A DNA stretch of 64,000 nt from the NCBI RefSeq assembly GCF_008698145.1, contig NZ_RZNZ01000001.1, positions 62,001 to 126,000 of the forward strand. Direction: 5' to 3'. This DNA comes from Bifidobacterium vespertilionis. Its GTDB lineage: Bacteria > Actinomycetota > Actinomycetes > Actinomycetales > Bifidobacteriaceae. Shown one piece after another: positions 8,222 to 17,717 of the stretch (position 1 is the stretch's first letter; every line of letters starts with the position of its first letter). A program made the position numbers and the translations under genes. The notes below the pieces were generated by a model. It was not told the DNA's origin and ran no database searches. It saw only the letters and a list, made by a program, of their open reading frames with translations.

Positions 8222-10798
8222 ATGGAAGACAACGCCTCGCTCACGTTCGAGGGATGGGGATACCGCCACGCCTCGCGCAAGCACTTCGCCGTGCGCGATC
8301 TGACGCTCGAGATCAAACCGGGGCAGCGCGTGCTGCTGCTCGGCGCCTCGGGCATCGGCAAATCGACCATTCTCGAGGGCGCGGCCGGTCTGCTGGGCTC
8401 CGACGATGCGAATGACGGGGCGAGCGGCGCGGGCACCGGCTCCGAGGATTCCGACGGCGGCGTGACCGAAGGCCGCATCCTTGTGGATGGCGTGCCCGTG
8501 CGCAAGGCGCGCGGTCGCGTGGGACTGGTCCTGCAGGATCCGGACGCTCAGGCCGTGTTCCAGCGACTCGGAGACAACGTGGCCTTCGGACCGGAGAACC
8601 TCAACGTGCCGCGCGAGGAGATCTGGCGGCGTGTGCGCGAATCGCTGGACGCGGTGGGCATGAAGGGCGTTCAACTGCATCGCTCCACCATGCACGTCTC
8701 CGGCGGCCAGCAGCAGCGCATCGCCCTGGCCGGAGCCCTCGCCATGCGCCCCGGCGTGCTGCTGCTCGACGAGCCCACGGCCAATCTGGATCCCGACGGC
8801 GTGGATCAGATCGTGGATGCGGTGGGGCAGGTCCTCGCGTCCCACCACTCCACCATGGTGCTGGTGGAGCATCGCGCCGGCCCGTGGATCGACCTGATCG
8901 ACCGCGTAGTGGTGCTTGGCTTGCAAAGCAGCGAGCAGACCGCCGCACGCGTCAACGGCACCGGGCGCGAAGGCGACATCGATCGCTCCGGATTCCGCAG
9001 GACCGTGGTGGTGGCCGACGGCACGCCGGATCAGATCTTCCGCGACCCGTCCATAGACTTCGCGGCGCTGGGCATCTGGGTGCCGGAGCGATATCGCCGG
9101 CCCGAGGACGAGATCCGGCGCATCCACACGCCCGGCGAGCCGGACACCGACCCCGCGCTGGGCACCGGCGAGACGCTGCTGAGCTGCCGGGACCTGGCCA
9201 TCGGACGCGGTGGCAAGGCGATCGCCGAACATATCAACCTCGATTTCTCCGCCGGCCAGATCACCGCGCTCGTGGGCGCGAACGGCGCCGGCAAGTCCAC
9301 GCTGTCGCTCACCCTCGCGGGTTTGCTCGAACCAGTGGCAGGTGCCGTCGAGGCCTCCCCGGCGCTGGCCGCGGGCGCCCAGGGCGGCTCGCCGTTCGCG
9401 TGGAAATCCACCGAACTCGCCTCCCGCATCTCCTACGTGTTCCAAAATCCCGAGCACCAGTTCGCCAAGGGCAGCGTGCTCGAGGAGGTCATGGTGGCCC
9501 CGCTGCGCTGCGGCATGAGCCCGCAGAAGGCGGAATCGCGCGCCCGCGAGCTGCTCAAACGATTCTCGCTGAGCCAGTACGCGAACGCCAACCCGTACAC
9601 CCTCTCCGGCGGCGAGAAGCGCCGTCTCACCGTGGCGTCCGCATTGGCCGCCGCCCCGCGCGTGCTGCTGCTCGACGAGCCCACGTTCGGCCAGGACAGG
9701 CGCACGTGGATGCAGATCGTCACGCTCATCAACACGCTTCGCGCCGACGGCGTGAGCATCATCGTGGTCACGCACGACCGCGAGCTCGTCACGGCTCTGG
9801 GCGCGCGGCTGGTGGAGCTCGTGCCCGAGCGGGCGCGGGGGGAGTGGCAGGGCGGTGGCGATGAGGATCCCGCGTCTGTTTCGGGTGCCTCGTCCGCCGC
9901 ATCCGATTCGTCAGTCGCGGCTACTTCACCTGCCGCGGCTGTCCCGCCCGCCGCGGCTGTCTCACCCACCATCCCCGCGAGCGTGGTCCGCGTCAGCGAA
10001 GTCAACGCCCGCACCGAACCGCCCAAGGCGTCTAGCCGATCGCCCCTGCTCGCCTCGCTCAATCCGGTCCATCGTCTGATCGGCGCATTCGTGATCTCCA
10101 TCCCGCTGCTGTTCAGCCTCGACTGGGTGTCCGCCACCGTGGCCGTGGCCATCGAGGCCGTGCTGCTCATGGGCATCGGGTTCACGCCATGGCGGATCGT
10201 CAGATCGACCTGGCCCATCTGGGTGGGCGCGCCCACCAGCGCGCTGGCCGTGCTCCTGTACGGCAAGTCCGGCGGCGACACATGGTGGCAGTGGGGGCTC
10301 ATGCACGTCACCGACCGGTCCGCCGAACTCGCCGTGGCCACGGCCGTGCGCATCGTGGCGATCGGCGTGCCGGCCATCATCACCGTGCTCGGCATCGACG
10401 CGACCGACCTCGCCGACGCCTTCAGCCAGATCCTCCATCTGCCCGATCGGTTCGTCTACGGCGGACTGGCCGGACTGCGCCTGTTCTCCGTGTTGCAGGA
10501 CGACTGGGCCGCCCTCACCGCCTCCCGCCGGTCGCGCGGACTGGGCGACGAGAACAAGTTCAAGGCGTTCGGTCCCCAGGCCTTCGCGCTGCTCGTGCTC
10601 TCCGTGCGCCGATCGACCACCCTCGCCACCGCCATGGAGGCCCGCGGCTTCGGCGGGACCGGCCCGCGCAGCCACGCCCGCGTGAGCGAGGTCCACGCGA
10701 GGGACAAGGCGTTCATCGCGCTCTGCCTGGCCATCCCGACGGTCGCGCTGATCGCCGCCGGGTTCGCCGGCACCTTCTCGTTCATGGGCGGCGCCTGA
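8222..10798 (+). CDS. Fused ECF transporter: two ATPase domains plus EcfT permease (YkoD-YkoC fusion)
   Basis: Energises the YkoE substrate component. The 858-aa protein has ATPase domain 1 (Walker A GASGIGKST near residue 42, signature VSGGQQQRIALAG, Walker B LLLDEPTANLD) and ATPase domain 2 (Walker A GANGAGKST near residue 356, signature LSGGEKRRLTVAS, Walker B LLLDEPTFGQD). After an Ala/Ser/Pro-rich linker (about 545-600) comes an EcfT/CbiQ-like permease with about five hydrophobic segments. The permease keeps two coupling-helix ARG-type motifs (SRRSRGLGD and MEARGFGG). In Bacillus the corresponding YkoD and YkoC are separate proteins; here they are one chain. Confidence 0.9.
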   Translation: MEDNASLTFEGWGYRHASRKHFAVRDLTLEIKPGQRVLLLGASGIGKSTILEGAAGLLGSDDANDGASGAGTGSEDSDGGVTEGRILVDGVPVRKARGRVGLVLQDPDAQAVFQRLGDNVAFGPENLNVPREEIWRRVRESLDAVGMKGVQLHRSTMHVSGGQQQRIALAGALAMRPGVLLLDEPTANLDPDGVDQIVDAVGQVLASHHSTMVLVEHRAGPWIDLIDRVVVLGLQSSEQTAARVNGTGREGDIDRSGFRRTVVVADGTPDQIFRDPSIDFAALGIWVPERYRRPEDEIRRIHTPGEPDTDPALGTGETLLSCRDLAIGRGGKAIAEHINLDFSAGQITALVGANGAGKSTLSLTLAGLLEPVAGAVEASPALAAGAQGGSPFAWKSTELASRISYVFQNPEHQFAKGSVLEEVMVAPLRCGMSPQKAESRARELLKRFSLSQYANANPYTLSGGEKRRLTVASALAAAPRVLLLDEPTFGQDRRTWMQIVTLINTLRADGVSIIVVTHDRELVTALGARLVELVPERARGEWQGGGDEDPASVSGASSAASDSSVAATSPAAAVPPAAAVSPTIPASVVRVSEVNARTEPPKASSRSPLLASLNPVHRLIGAFVISIPLLFSLDWVSATVAVAIEAVLLMGIGFTPWRIVRSTWPIWVGAPTSALAVLLYGKSGGDTWWQWGLMHVTDRSAELAVATAVRIVAIGVPAIITVLGIDATDLADAFSQILHLPDRFVYGGLAGLRLFSVLQDDWAALTASRRSRGLGDENKFKAFGPQAFALLVLSVRRSTTLATAMEARGFGGTGPRSHARVSEVHARDKAFIALCLAIPTVALIAAGFAGTFSFMGGA

Positions 10799-10806
10799 CC
10801 GCGTAC

Positions 10807-10881
10807 TCTGTGCAGCGCGGAACGTTTGGTACGTTTTGAGCCCGATTTTTCAGGCCAAAACGGACCAAACGTTCCGCGCTG
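10807..10881. repeat. Family E 75-bp palindromic element, left copy
   Basis: Arms CAGCGCGG...GTTTTG (10813-10838) and CAAAACGG...CGCGCTG (10856-10881) pair over 26 bp with one mismatch around a 17-base loop. An identical 75-bp copy lies at 12044-12118. It begins 9 bases after the stop of the ECF gene, so it may also act as its terminator. Confidence 0.85.
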
Positions 10882-11074
10882 TGCTTTGCGCGCGTGCGTG
10901 GTGTGCGTATGTGTTGATTGTGTGGAGGCACATTCGGCACGAACGATGTGGACAAGCGCGCATTGTGGATAACCGGAGCGCGACACGCCCGAAACCATGG
11001 GCAAGTGGGGTACGTTCGACCACAATGCCCGTTCGGACTTTTCAAAGTCGATCCGCGCCGCATAGCGTGGCCGC

Positions 11075-12034
11075 ATGAAGAGCAATGACGAACGATTGGC
11101 CGAGGCATTGGAGAACGCCGAGCGCAATGGCAGATGCCTGAGATCCCGTAATGCGCGCAGCCGCAGGATCCTCAGACGCCGGGTCGCGCAGGGCACATTG
11201 GTCGCCGTGCGCGATGATCTGTTCGCCCGCAAGGAGTATTGGGACGCCCTCGTTTTCGGCGAACGGATCATGCACATCCTGCGCTCGGTTGCGGCGGCGC
11301 ATCCCGATTGGGTGCTGGGGCAGATCAGCGCCGCGGCCGTATGGGGGCTGAACGAGACGTATCGGATGCATGATGCGGTGCACATCGCCACCGATCGGCG
11401 CACCCATCGCCGCAACAGCCGTTATTTCGTGTTCCATGAATTGCCGGAATTCGAGACGGCGATCGTCAAAGGCATCCGCGTCACCGGTCTGCTGCAGACG
11501 GTGTTCGATTGCGCGCGCATGCTGCCGTTCCCGCAGGCGCTCGCGATCTGCGATGCGGCGATGCGATTGCATGGGCTCAGGCGCGACGAGCTGGAGGCGT
11601 TCATCGGCCGGCGCGCGGGATCGAAGGGCATCGCGGCGGCCAGATTGGTGGCGGCCCATGCAGACGGCCGAAGCGAGAACGGCGGGGAATCCATCGTGCG
11701 GGCCCGGCTGATCCAATGGGGTTATGCGGTTCCGCTGCTGCAGCAATGGATCACGGATCCGGTGACGGGTCGGAGGTACCGGGTGGATTTCCTCTGGATA
11801 CTGCCGAACGGCGAGATGATCGTTCTGGAACTTGACGGTCGCGAAAAGTACATGAATTCGGCCATGCTCGGCGATGGTGATGTGGTGGATGCGTTGTTGG
11901 CCGAGAAGGAACGCGAAAGCAATATGAGACTGCGCGGCAACATCAGATTCGTGCGGGCGTCGTTCATGGAGTTCGAACATGACCAGCTGCTGGTCAGGCG
12001 CAAGCTCGATCTCGCCGGCGTCCCCCTTGCATAG
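11075..12034 (+). CDS. AbiEi-like / DUF559-type protein of unknown function
   Basis: The 319-aa product starts with a small, basic, winged-helix-like region (NARSRRILRRRVAQGTLVAV, then LFARKEYW), as in AbiEi-type antitoxins. Its middle region resembles the AbiEi/DUF4095 group (PDWVLGQISAAAVWGL). The C-terminal region has a restriction-endonuclease-like core: RVDFLWILPNGEMIVLELDG, followed by a downstream Glu/Arg-rich helix, as in DUF559/Vsr-like proteins. No partner toxin (AbiEii nucleotidyltransferase) is adjacent, so it is an orphan. It is flanked by identical 75-bp palindromes. The start has only a weak ribosome binding site. DNA binding or a nuclease role is inference. Confidence 0.6.
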   Translation: MKSNDERLAEALENAERNGRCLRSRNARSRRILRRRVAQGTLVAVRDDLFARKEYWDALVFGERIMHILRSVAAAHPDWVLGQISAAAVWGLNETYRMHDAVHIATDRRTHRRNSRYFVFHELPEFETAIVKGIRVTGLLQTVFDCARMLPFPQALAICDAAMRLHGLRRDELEAFIGRRAGSKGIAAARLVAAHADGRSENGGESIVRARLIQWGYAVPLLQQWITDPVTGRRYRVDFLWILPNGEMIVLELDGREKYMNSAMLGDGDVVDALLAEKERESNMRLRGNIRFVRASFMEFEHDQLLVRRKLDLAGVPLA

Positions 12035-12043
12035 CAGCCATCG

Positions 12044-12118
12044 TCTGTGCAGCGCGGAACGTTTGGTACGTTTTGAGCCCGATTTTTCAGGCCAAAACGG
12101 ACCAAACGTTCCGCGCTG
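12044..12118. repeat. Family E 75-bp palindromic element, right copy
   Basis: Identical over 75 bp to 10807-10881. Stem arms are 12050-12075 and 12093-12118. It begins 9 bases after the stop of the AbiEi-like gene, the same spacing that the left copy has after the ECF gene. Confidence 0.85.
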
Positions 12119-12146
12119 CGGATGGGTGATGGTTAGACTGGAACGC

Positions 12147-13025
12147 ATGCCCATCAACACCCGAGTAATCGACAATCCGAAATCAGAGCGCGTCAGACGC
12201 GTGGCCGATCTCGCATCGCGCAAGACCCGCGAGCGCAGCGGGCGGTTCCTCATCGAGGGTCCGCAGTCCGTGCGCGAGGCCGTGCGATGGCGGCCCGATG
12301 CGGTGCAGGACCTGTACGTCGAGGTGACCCAGGCGCTTGGCAACGATCGTCCGGTGTCCCTGACCGTCCAGCGCATCGAGGACGAATCGCAGGATTCCAC
12401 GATCTATGTCCATCATGTGACCAGCCAGGTCATGGCGCGCATCAGCAAGGATTCGCAGGGCATCGTGGCCGTGGGCAATCTGGCGGCCATGGAGACCGAT
12501 CCGGACGATCTGGAACTCCGCGGGGACGCGCTGATCGCCGCATTCTGGCAGGTGCGCGACCCGGGCAATGCGGGCACGGTGATCCGCGCCGCCGACGCCG
12601 CCGGGTGCGCGGCCGTGATCCTCGTGGACGATTGCGTGGACCGGCTCAATCCCAAGACCATCCGATCCACCGCGGGCTCCCTGTTCCACATTCCGGTGCT
12701 GACCATGTCCACGGACGGGTTCTTCGCGTTCGCGCACGATCGCAACGTGCCGGTGTGGGCGGCCGATGTGTACGGCACACCGGACCGGACGCCCGAGCAG
12801 CTGCCCGCGGTGCTGGCCGATCCCAAGGCCCGCAAGGGTCCGAAGGCCGTGCTGTTCGGCAACGAGGCGCGCGGTCTGGAGACCGGCGAACTGGAGCGTT
12901 GCAACCGCATCGTCTCCATTCCGATTTATGGCAAGGCCGAATCATTGAACCTTGGCACGAGCGCGGCGGTCATGCTCATGAGCCTGGCCATGTCGAGTCA
13001 TGCTGGGACAATTTTGGCGGTTTGA
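12147..13025 (+). CDS. SpoU/TrmH family RNA 2'-O-ribose methyltransferase
   Basis: A SAM-dependent methyltransferase acting on rRNA or tRNA ribose. The 292-aa product has an N-terminal substrate-binding region (GRFLIEGPQSVREAV), then the SPOUT motifs: motif 1 WQVRDPGNAGTVIRAADAAG, motif 2 VLFGNEARGL, motif 3 IPIYGKAESLNLGTSAAVML. Length and motif order fit 23S rRNA methyltransferases of the TsnR/RlmB type; the exact target nucleotide cannot be told. The ATG at 12147 has GGAA upstream; an in-frame ATG at 12129 is an alternative. It precedes pheS by 23 bp, an arrangement common in Actinobacteria. Confidence 0.88.
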   Translation: MPINTRVIDNPKSERVRRVADLASRKTRERSGRFLIEGPQSVREAVRWRPDAVQDLYVEVTQALGNDRPVSLTVQRIEDESQDSTIYVHHVTSQVMARISKDSQGIVAVGNLAAMETDPDDLELRGDALIAAFWQVRDPGNAGTVIRAADAAGCAAVILVDDCVDRLNPKTIRSTAGSLFHIPVLTMSTDGFFAFAHDRNVPVWAADVYGTPDRTPEQLPAVLADPKARKGPKAVLFGNEARGLETGELERCNRIVSIPIYGKAESLNLGTSAAVMLMSLAMSSHAGTILAV

Positions 13026-13048
13026 CGGTAAATAACGAAAGGGTTCTC

Positions 13049-14116
13049 GTGGCAGAACAGTTGCGATTCGATGCCGACGAAGTGACCAAGCAGGTCGCCG
13101 AGGGCATCGAGAAGATCCAACACGCCTCCAGCACGGAGGAACTGAAATCCCTCAGGACGCAGTACGCCGGCGCGGATTCGGCGATGACGCAGGCGAGCAA
13201 GGCCATCGGCTCGCTGCCCGCCGACCAGAAGAAGGACGCCGGCAAGCTCATGGGCAAGCTGCGCGCCGATTTCGGCCGTGCCTTCGCCGAGCGTGAGACC
13301 GAGGTCAAGGCCGCCGAGGAGAAGGCCGCGCTGGCCGCCGAGACCGTGGACATGACCCTGCCCGTGGACCGCCGCCCGCTGGGCGCGCGCCACCCTCTGG
13401 CCAAGCTCATGGAGGACGTGCAGGACTTCTTCACCTCGATGGGCTGGATCATCGCGGACGGCCCCGAGGTGGAGACCGAATGGTACAACTTCGACGCCCT
13501 GAACTTCGGCCCGGACCACCCGGCCCGCCAGATGCAGGACACCTTCTACGTCAAGGGCGACAAGGCCCGCGACGCCGCCGGATTCGTGGGCTCCAACATG
13601 GTCATGCGCACGCAGACCTCCTCGGACCAGGTCCGCTCGCTCATCAAGCACGGCGTTCCGCTGTACCTGGCGTGCACCGGCCGCGTGTTCCGCACGGACG
13701 AGCTCGACGCCACGCACTCCCCGGTGTTCCACCAGTGCGAGGCCCTCGCGGTGGACAAGAACCTCACCATGGCGGACCTCAAGGGCGTGCTGGACAAGCT
13801 CGCCGTCGCCATGTTCGGCGAGGGCGCCAAGACCCGTCTGCGCCCCAGCTACTTCCCGTTCACCGAGCCCAGCGCCGAGATGGACCTGTGGTTCCCGGAC
13901 AAGAAGGGCGGCCCCGGCTGGATCGAGTGGGGCGGCTGCGGCATGGTCAACCCGAACGTCCTGAAGTCCGCGGGCATCGACCCGAAGGTCTACTCCGGCT
14001 TCGCGTTCGGCGTGGGCATTGAGCGCACGCTGCTGCTGCGCCACGACATCAACGACATGCACGACCTTGTGGAGGGCGACGTGCGATTCAGCGAACAGTT
14101 TGTGATGGGGGAGTGA
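13049..14116 (+). CDS. pheS: Phenylalanine--tRNA ligase alpha subunit
   Basis: The catalytic subunit of the alpha2-beta2 enzyme that charges tRNA-Phe. The 355-aa product has an N-terminal coiled-coil arm (about residues 1-90), class II motif 2 (TDELDATHSPVFHQCEAL) and motif 3 (GFAFGVGIERTLLLRHDI). The start is GTG at 13049, with GAAAGGG about 6 bases before it. The stop lies 7 bp before pheT. Confidence 0.95.
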   Translation: MAEQLRFDADEVTKQVAEGIEKIQHASSTEELKSLRTQYAGADSAMTQASKAIGSLPADQKKDAGKLMGKLRADFGRAFAERETEVKAAEEKAALAAETVDMTLPVDRRPLGARHPLAKLMEDVQDFFTSMGWIIADGPEVETEWYNFDALNFGPDHPARQMQDTFYVKGDKARDAAGFVGSNMVMRTQTSSDQVRSLIKHGVPLYLACTGRVFRTDELDATHSPVFHQCEALAVDKNLTMADLKGVLDKLAVAMFGEGAKTRLRPSYFPFTEPSAEMDLWFPDKKGGPGWIEWGGCGMVNPNVLKSAGIDPKVYSGFAFGVGIERTLLLRHDINDMHDLVEGDVRFSEQFVMGE

Positions 14117-14123
14117 TCTCGAC

Positions 14124-16742
14124 ATGCCTATGGTAGACATCGATTGGCTCAAGGAGCACGTTGCGGTTCCCGAGGGCCAGACCTACGACCAGCTCGCCAA
14201 GGACCTCGTGAAGGTGGGCCTTGAGGAGGAGGAGATCCACCACTCCATGGTGACCGGCCCGATCGTGGTCGGCTACGTGGTCGATTGCGTCAAGGAGCCG
14301 CAGAAGAACGGCAAGACGATCAGCTGGACCCATGTGGACGTGGGCGACCAGTACAACGCGACCGACGAGAACGGCAACAAGGTGCCGCGCGGCATCGTGT
14401 GCGGCGCCCCGAACATGGCCGCCGGCGAGAAGGTCGTCGTGACCCTGCCGGGCGCCGTGCTGCCGGGCGATTTCAGGATCGAGCCGCGCAAGACCTACGG
14501 CCACGTCTCCGACGGCATGTGCGCCTCCGAGCGCGAGCTGGGCCTTGGCGACAACCACGACGGCATCATCCTGCTGCGCAACTACGGCTTCACCCCGGAG
14601 CAGTACGAGGAGCTCAAGCCCGGCGACGACGCGATGAGCCTGCTGCATCTGGACCAGCCGGTGCTGGAGATCAACATCACCCCGGACCGCGGCTACGCGT
14701 TCTCCTACCGCGGTGTGGCCCGCGAGTTCCACCATTCCACCGGCGCCGAGTACACGGATCCGGTGATCGAGCTCAACAAGCACGTTCCGGACCTGACCGC
14801 GGATGCGGAGAACCCCGCCGTCGAGCCGGACGTCGAAGTGGCCGTGGAGGACAACAACCCGATCCACGGCGTGGTGGGCTGCGATCGCTACTACGCCCGC
14901 GCGATCCACGGCTTCGATCCGTCCGCGCGCACCCCGAACTGGATGCGCCGCCGCCTCACCCGCGCCGGCATGCGCTCCATCTCCCTTGCGGTGGACGTGA
15001 CCAACTACGTGATGCTTGATCTGGGCCAGCCCATGCATGCCTACGATCTGGACAAGCTGGAGGGCCCCATCGTGGTCCGCCGCGCGAACGAGGGCGAGAA
15101 GCTCACCACCCTCGACGGCAAGGAGCATGTGCTCAGCCCCGAGGATCTGCTCATCACTGATTCGCCGAACGGCCAGCGCTCCTCGCGCATCATCGGCCTC
15201 GCGGGCGTGATGGGCGGCCTGTACGGCGAGGTGACCGCGGAGACCAAGAACATCCTGCTCGAGGCCGCGCACTTCGACCAGGTGTCCATCGCCCGCTCGG
15301 CCCGCCGCCACAAGACCCCGTCCGAGGCGTCCCGCCGCTTCGAGCGCGGCGTCGATCCGCAGCTGCAGCCGGCCGCCGCGCAGATGGCCGCCGAGCTGCT
15401 CACCCGCTACGGCAACGGCGTGGCTTCCGAGCATCCGGCGGACCTCAACAACACCGTCAAGCCCAAGTCCATCCACTTCAAAGCCAGCGAGGTCAAGCGC
15501 CTGTCCGGTCTGGATCTGGACCTCAACACCATCAGCGGCGTGCTTACGGACATTGGCTGCCAGCTCGGTGGCGGCGGCAACGGCGAATTCCTGGTCGCCC
15601 CGCCCACCTGGCGCCCGGATCTGACCGAGGCGTGCGATCTGGTGGAGGAGGTCGCCCGACTCATCGGCTACGACAAGATCCCCGTGCGCGTGCCCCCGGC
15701 AGCGATCATGATGGACGGTGGCCTCACCACCGCGCAGGCCCGCCGCCGTTGGGTCGCCAACACGCTCGCCGAATACGGTCTGGTGGAGACCCTGAGCTAC
15801 CCGTTCGTGGGCGACGAGGACTACAAGGCGTTCGGCTACGATCCGGAGGCGACCAAGGAGACCAGCGTCGAACTGGTCAACTCCCTGTACGGCGATCGCA
15901 AGTTCCTGCGCCGTTCGCTGCTGCTCACCCTCGCGCAGACCGTCCAGCGCAACCTGCGCCGCGGTCTGGAGAACGTGAGCCTGTACGAGATCGGCCATGT
16001 CTACAAGCTCGATCCGAACGCCCCGGCCATCCCGGCCTTGCCTGGTGGCCAGCTGCCCTCCGAGGAGGACCTCGCCGCGCTCGACGCCGGCCTGCCCGAC
16101 CAGCCCGACCAGGTGGCGGCCATCCTCACCGGCAACGCCGTGGATTCCGGCTGGCTCAAGAGCAAGCGCGCCGTGGACTGGTCCGACGCCGTCGAGGCCG
16201 TCAACCGCATCTCCGACCGTCTGGGTGCCAAGCTCACGCTGGACCAGCCCAAGGCCGAGGACGTGCCCGTCCAGTGGCATCCGGGCCGCATGGCCTATGT
16301 GACGCTGCCCGACGGCACCCATATCGGCGAGGTGGGCGAGCTGCACCCGCACGTCAACGAGGCACTCGGCTTCCCGGCCCACACCGCGGCCTTCGAGATC
16401 GATCTGACCGCCCTGCTGGCCTCCCTGGACGACAAGCCGTTCCAGGCCAAGCCGATCTCCACGTTCCCGCCCGTCAAGCAGGATCTGGCCTTCACCGTCT
16501 CCAAGGACGTGACCGCCGCCCAGCTTGAGGATGCGATCGCGCAGGCCGCAGGCGACGTGCTCGAATCCATCAGCCTGTTCGACGTGTTCACCGGCGAGCA
16601 GGTGGGCGACGACCAGAAGTCCCTGGCCTTCTCGGTCACCTTCCGCGCGCCGGACCGCACGCTGACCGCCGACGACAGCGAGGCGCTGCGCAAGGCGATC
16701 GTGGACAAGGCCGCGACGCTGGGTGCGCAGCTCCGCGCCTGA
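14124..16742 (+). CDS. pheT: Phenylalanine--tRNA ligase beta subunit
   Basis: The 872-aa subunit supplies tRNA recognition and editing. The order of domains is normal: an OB-fold tRNA-binding domain (about residues 40-155, PNMAAGEKVVVTLPGA), the B3/B4 editing region (RSISLAVDVTNYVMLDLGQPM), B5 (about 420-500), a class II-like core, and a C-terminal FDX-ACB anticodon-binding domain (about 775-872, ISTFPPVKQDLAFTV). It lies 7 bp after pheS and is certainly co-transcribed with it. Confidence 0.96.
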   Translation: MPMVDIDWLKEHVAVPEGQTYDQLAKDLVKVGLEEEEIHHSMVTGPIVVGYVVDCVKEPQKNGKTISWTHVDVGDQYNATDENGNKVPRGIVCGAPNMAAGEKVVVTLPGAVLPGDFRIEPRKTYGHVSDGMCASERELGLGDNHDGIILLRNYGFTPEQYEELKPGDDAMSLLHLDQPVLEINITPDRGYAFSYRGVAREFHHSTGAEYTDPVIELNKHVPDLTADAENPAVEPDVEVAVEDNNPIHGVVGCDRYYARAIHGFDPSARTPNWMRRRLTRAGMRSISLAVDVTNYVMLDLGQPMHAYDLDKLEGPIVVRRANEGEKLTTLDGKEHVLSPEDLLITDSPNGQRSSRIIGLAGVMGGLYGEVTAETKNILLEAAHFDQVSIARSARRHKTPSEASRRFERGVDPQLQPAAAQMAAELLTRYGNGVASEHPADLNNTVKPKSIHFKASEVKRLSGLDLDLNTISGVLTDIGCQLGGGGNGEFLVAPPTWRPDLTEACDLVEEVARLIGYDKIPVRVPPAAIMMDGGLTTAQARRRWVANTLAEYGLVETLSYPFVGDEDYKAFGYDPEATKETSVELVNSLYGDRKFLRRSLLLTLAQTVQRNLRRGLENVSLYEIGHVYKLDPNAPAIPALPGGQLPSEEDLAALDAGLPDQPDQVAAILTGNAVDSGWLKSKRAVDWSDAVEAVNRISDRLGAKLTLDQPKAEDVPVQWHPGRMAYVTLPDGTHIGEVGELHPHVNEALGFPAHTAAFEIDLTALLASLDDKPFQAKPISTFPPVKQDLAFTVSKDVTAAQLEDAIAQAAGDVLESISLFDVFTGEQVGDDQKSLAFSVTFRAPDRTLTADDSEALRKAIVDKAATLGAQLRA

Positions 16743-16749
16743 GTCTCGA

Positions 16750-16783
16750 GGGGTCGTTCCGCCATGCGGCGGGGCGGCCCCTT
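16750..16783 (+). terminator. Terminator-like hairpin after pheT
   Basis: GGGGTCG (16750-16756) pairs with CGGCCCC (16775-16781) through one G-T pair, with further CCGCC/GGCGG pairing inside, followed by TT. It separates pheT from the next gene. Confidence 0.55.
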
Positions 16784-16829
16784 GCCGTATATTGTTCGCA
16801 ATACTTTCCATACATTTCCAAAGGACGAC

Positions 16830-17594
16830 ATGAGCGATTCGGATCAACACAACACCAACGGCGGCAACGGCTCGGGCAAGCCCGAGTATGGGGCCATGCG
16901 CAGCGACTACCCGGCGTACAACCCCTATCTGTATGGTGCCCCCGATCCGAAGCCCGCGCCGAGCAATCCGGCCGCGCCGAATGCGCAAGGCATGCCGGGC
17001 GCGCAGCAGAATACGCAGTACGGCCAGCAGAATCCGCAGTACGGCGCGCCGCAGCAGCCGTACCAGCCGTACCAGCCCTATGGCCAGCAGCCGTATGCGC
17101 CATACGGGCAGAACCCGTATGGCCAGAATCCATACGGACAGAACCCGTACGGTCAGAACCCGTACGGTCAGCCGAACCCCTATCAGGGTCAGCAGAATCC
17201 ATACCAGCAGCAGAATCCCTACCCGCAGCGCCCGCTGGACAAGGCGAGCCAGCGCTACGGCGTCGATCTGGACGACCCGCGGCAGAACCCGCTGTACGGC
17301 CATTGGGACGCCTACGCGATCCTGTCGTTCGTGTTCGCGATCCTGTTCTCCACCATGCCGATCCTGCCGGCTGTGATGGGCGGTTTGGCGATGTGGCGCA
17401 CCAAGACCTTCCGCATGAAGGGCTTCGGCCTTGCGCTGGCCGCCGTGATCATCAATGTGATCACCTCGCTGCTCATGCTGTGGGCGGCGTCCAAGGGCAT
17501 GGGCCTTGAGGATCTGATCCTGCAGATGTACGGCTACCAGCCCTCCACGGGCGGCTCCACCGGAACCGACGTGCAGCAGACCATGCGGATCTGA
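16830..17594 (+). CDS. QNPYG-repeat membrane protein (DUF4190-like)
   Basis: The 254-aa product has a long low-complexity N-terminal half (about residues 1-155) rich in Gln, Asn, Pro, Tyr and Gly, with tandem units such as QNPYG and QQPYAPYG. Two hydrophobic helices form the C-terminal part (about 173-193 and 205-227), resembling DUF4190 membrane proteins. No enzymatic motif is visible. Such Pro/Gln/Tyr-rich tails are usually cytoplasmic and disordered in actinobacterial membrane proteins. The start at 16830 has AAAGGACG upstream; a longer frame would run into the pheT terminator. Function unknown. Confidence 0.75.
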   Translation: MSDSDQHNTNGGNGSGKPEYGAMRSDYPAYNPYLYGAPDPKPAPSNPAAPNAQGMPGAQQNTQYGQQNPQYGAPQQPYQPYQPYGQQPYAPYGQNPYGQNPYGQNPYGQNPYGQPNPYQGQQNPYQQQNPYPQRPLDKASQRYGVDLDDPRQNPLYGHWDAYAILSFVFAILFSTMPILPAVMGGLAMWRTKTFRMKGFGLALAAVIINVITSLLMLWAASKGMGLEDLILQMYGYQPSTGGSTGTDVQQTMRI

Positions 17595-17646
17595 GGCCGC
17601 GCTTCGCATCGCGGCCGCCGTCGTTCCGCCATGCGAAACACCGCAT

Positions 17647-17690
17647 TGCATAGTTATGCATAAGGATGCATAGAAGTGTATAGTCGTGCA
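17647..17690 (+). promoter_or_regulatory. ArgR-like operator and promoter region of argC
   Basis: TGCATAGTTATGCA (17647-17660) is a perfect 6-2-6 inverted repeat, TGCATA-GT-TATGCA. It is followed by a looser pair, TGCATA (17667) and TGTATA (17677). TATAGT at 17679-17684 is a candidate -10. The repeat matches the architecture of the box before argG (TGCATA-TT-TATACA). ArgR is encoded in this cluster, so arginine-dependent repression is expected. Confidence 0.75.
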
Positions 17691-17717
17691 GGTACCAACG
17701 CATGAAAAGGACGTGAA

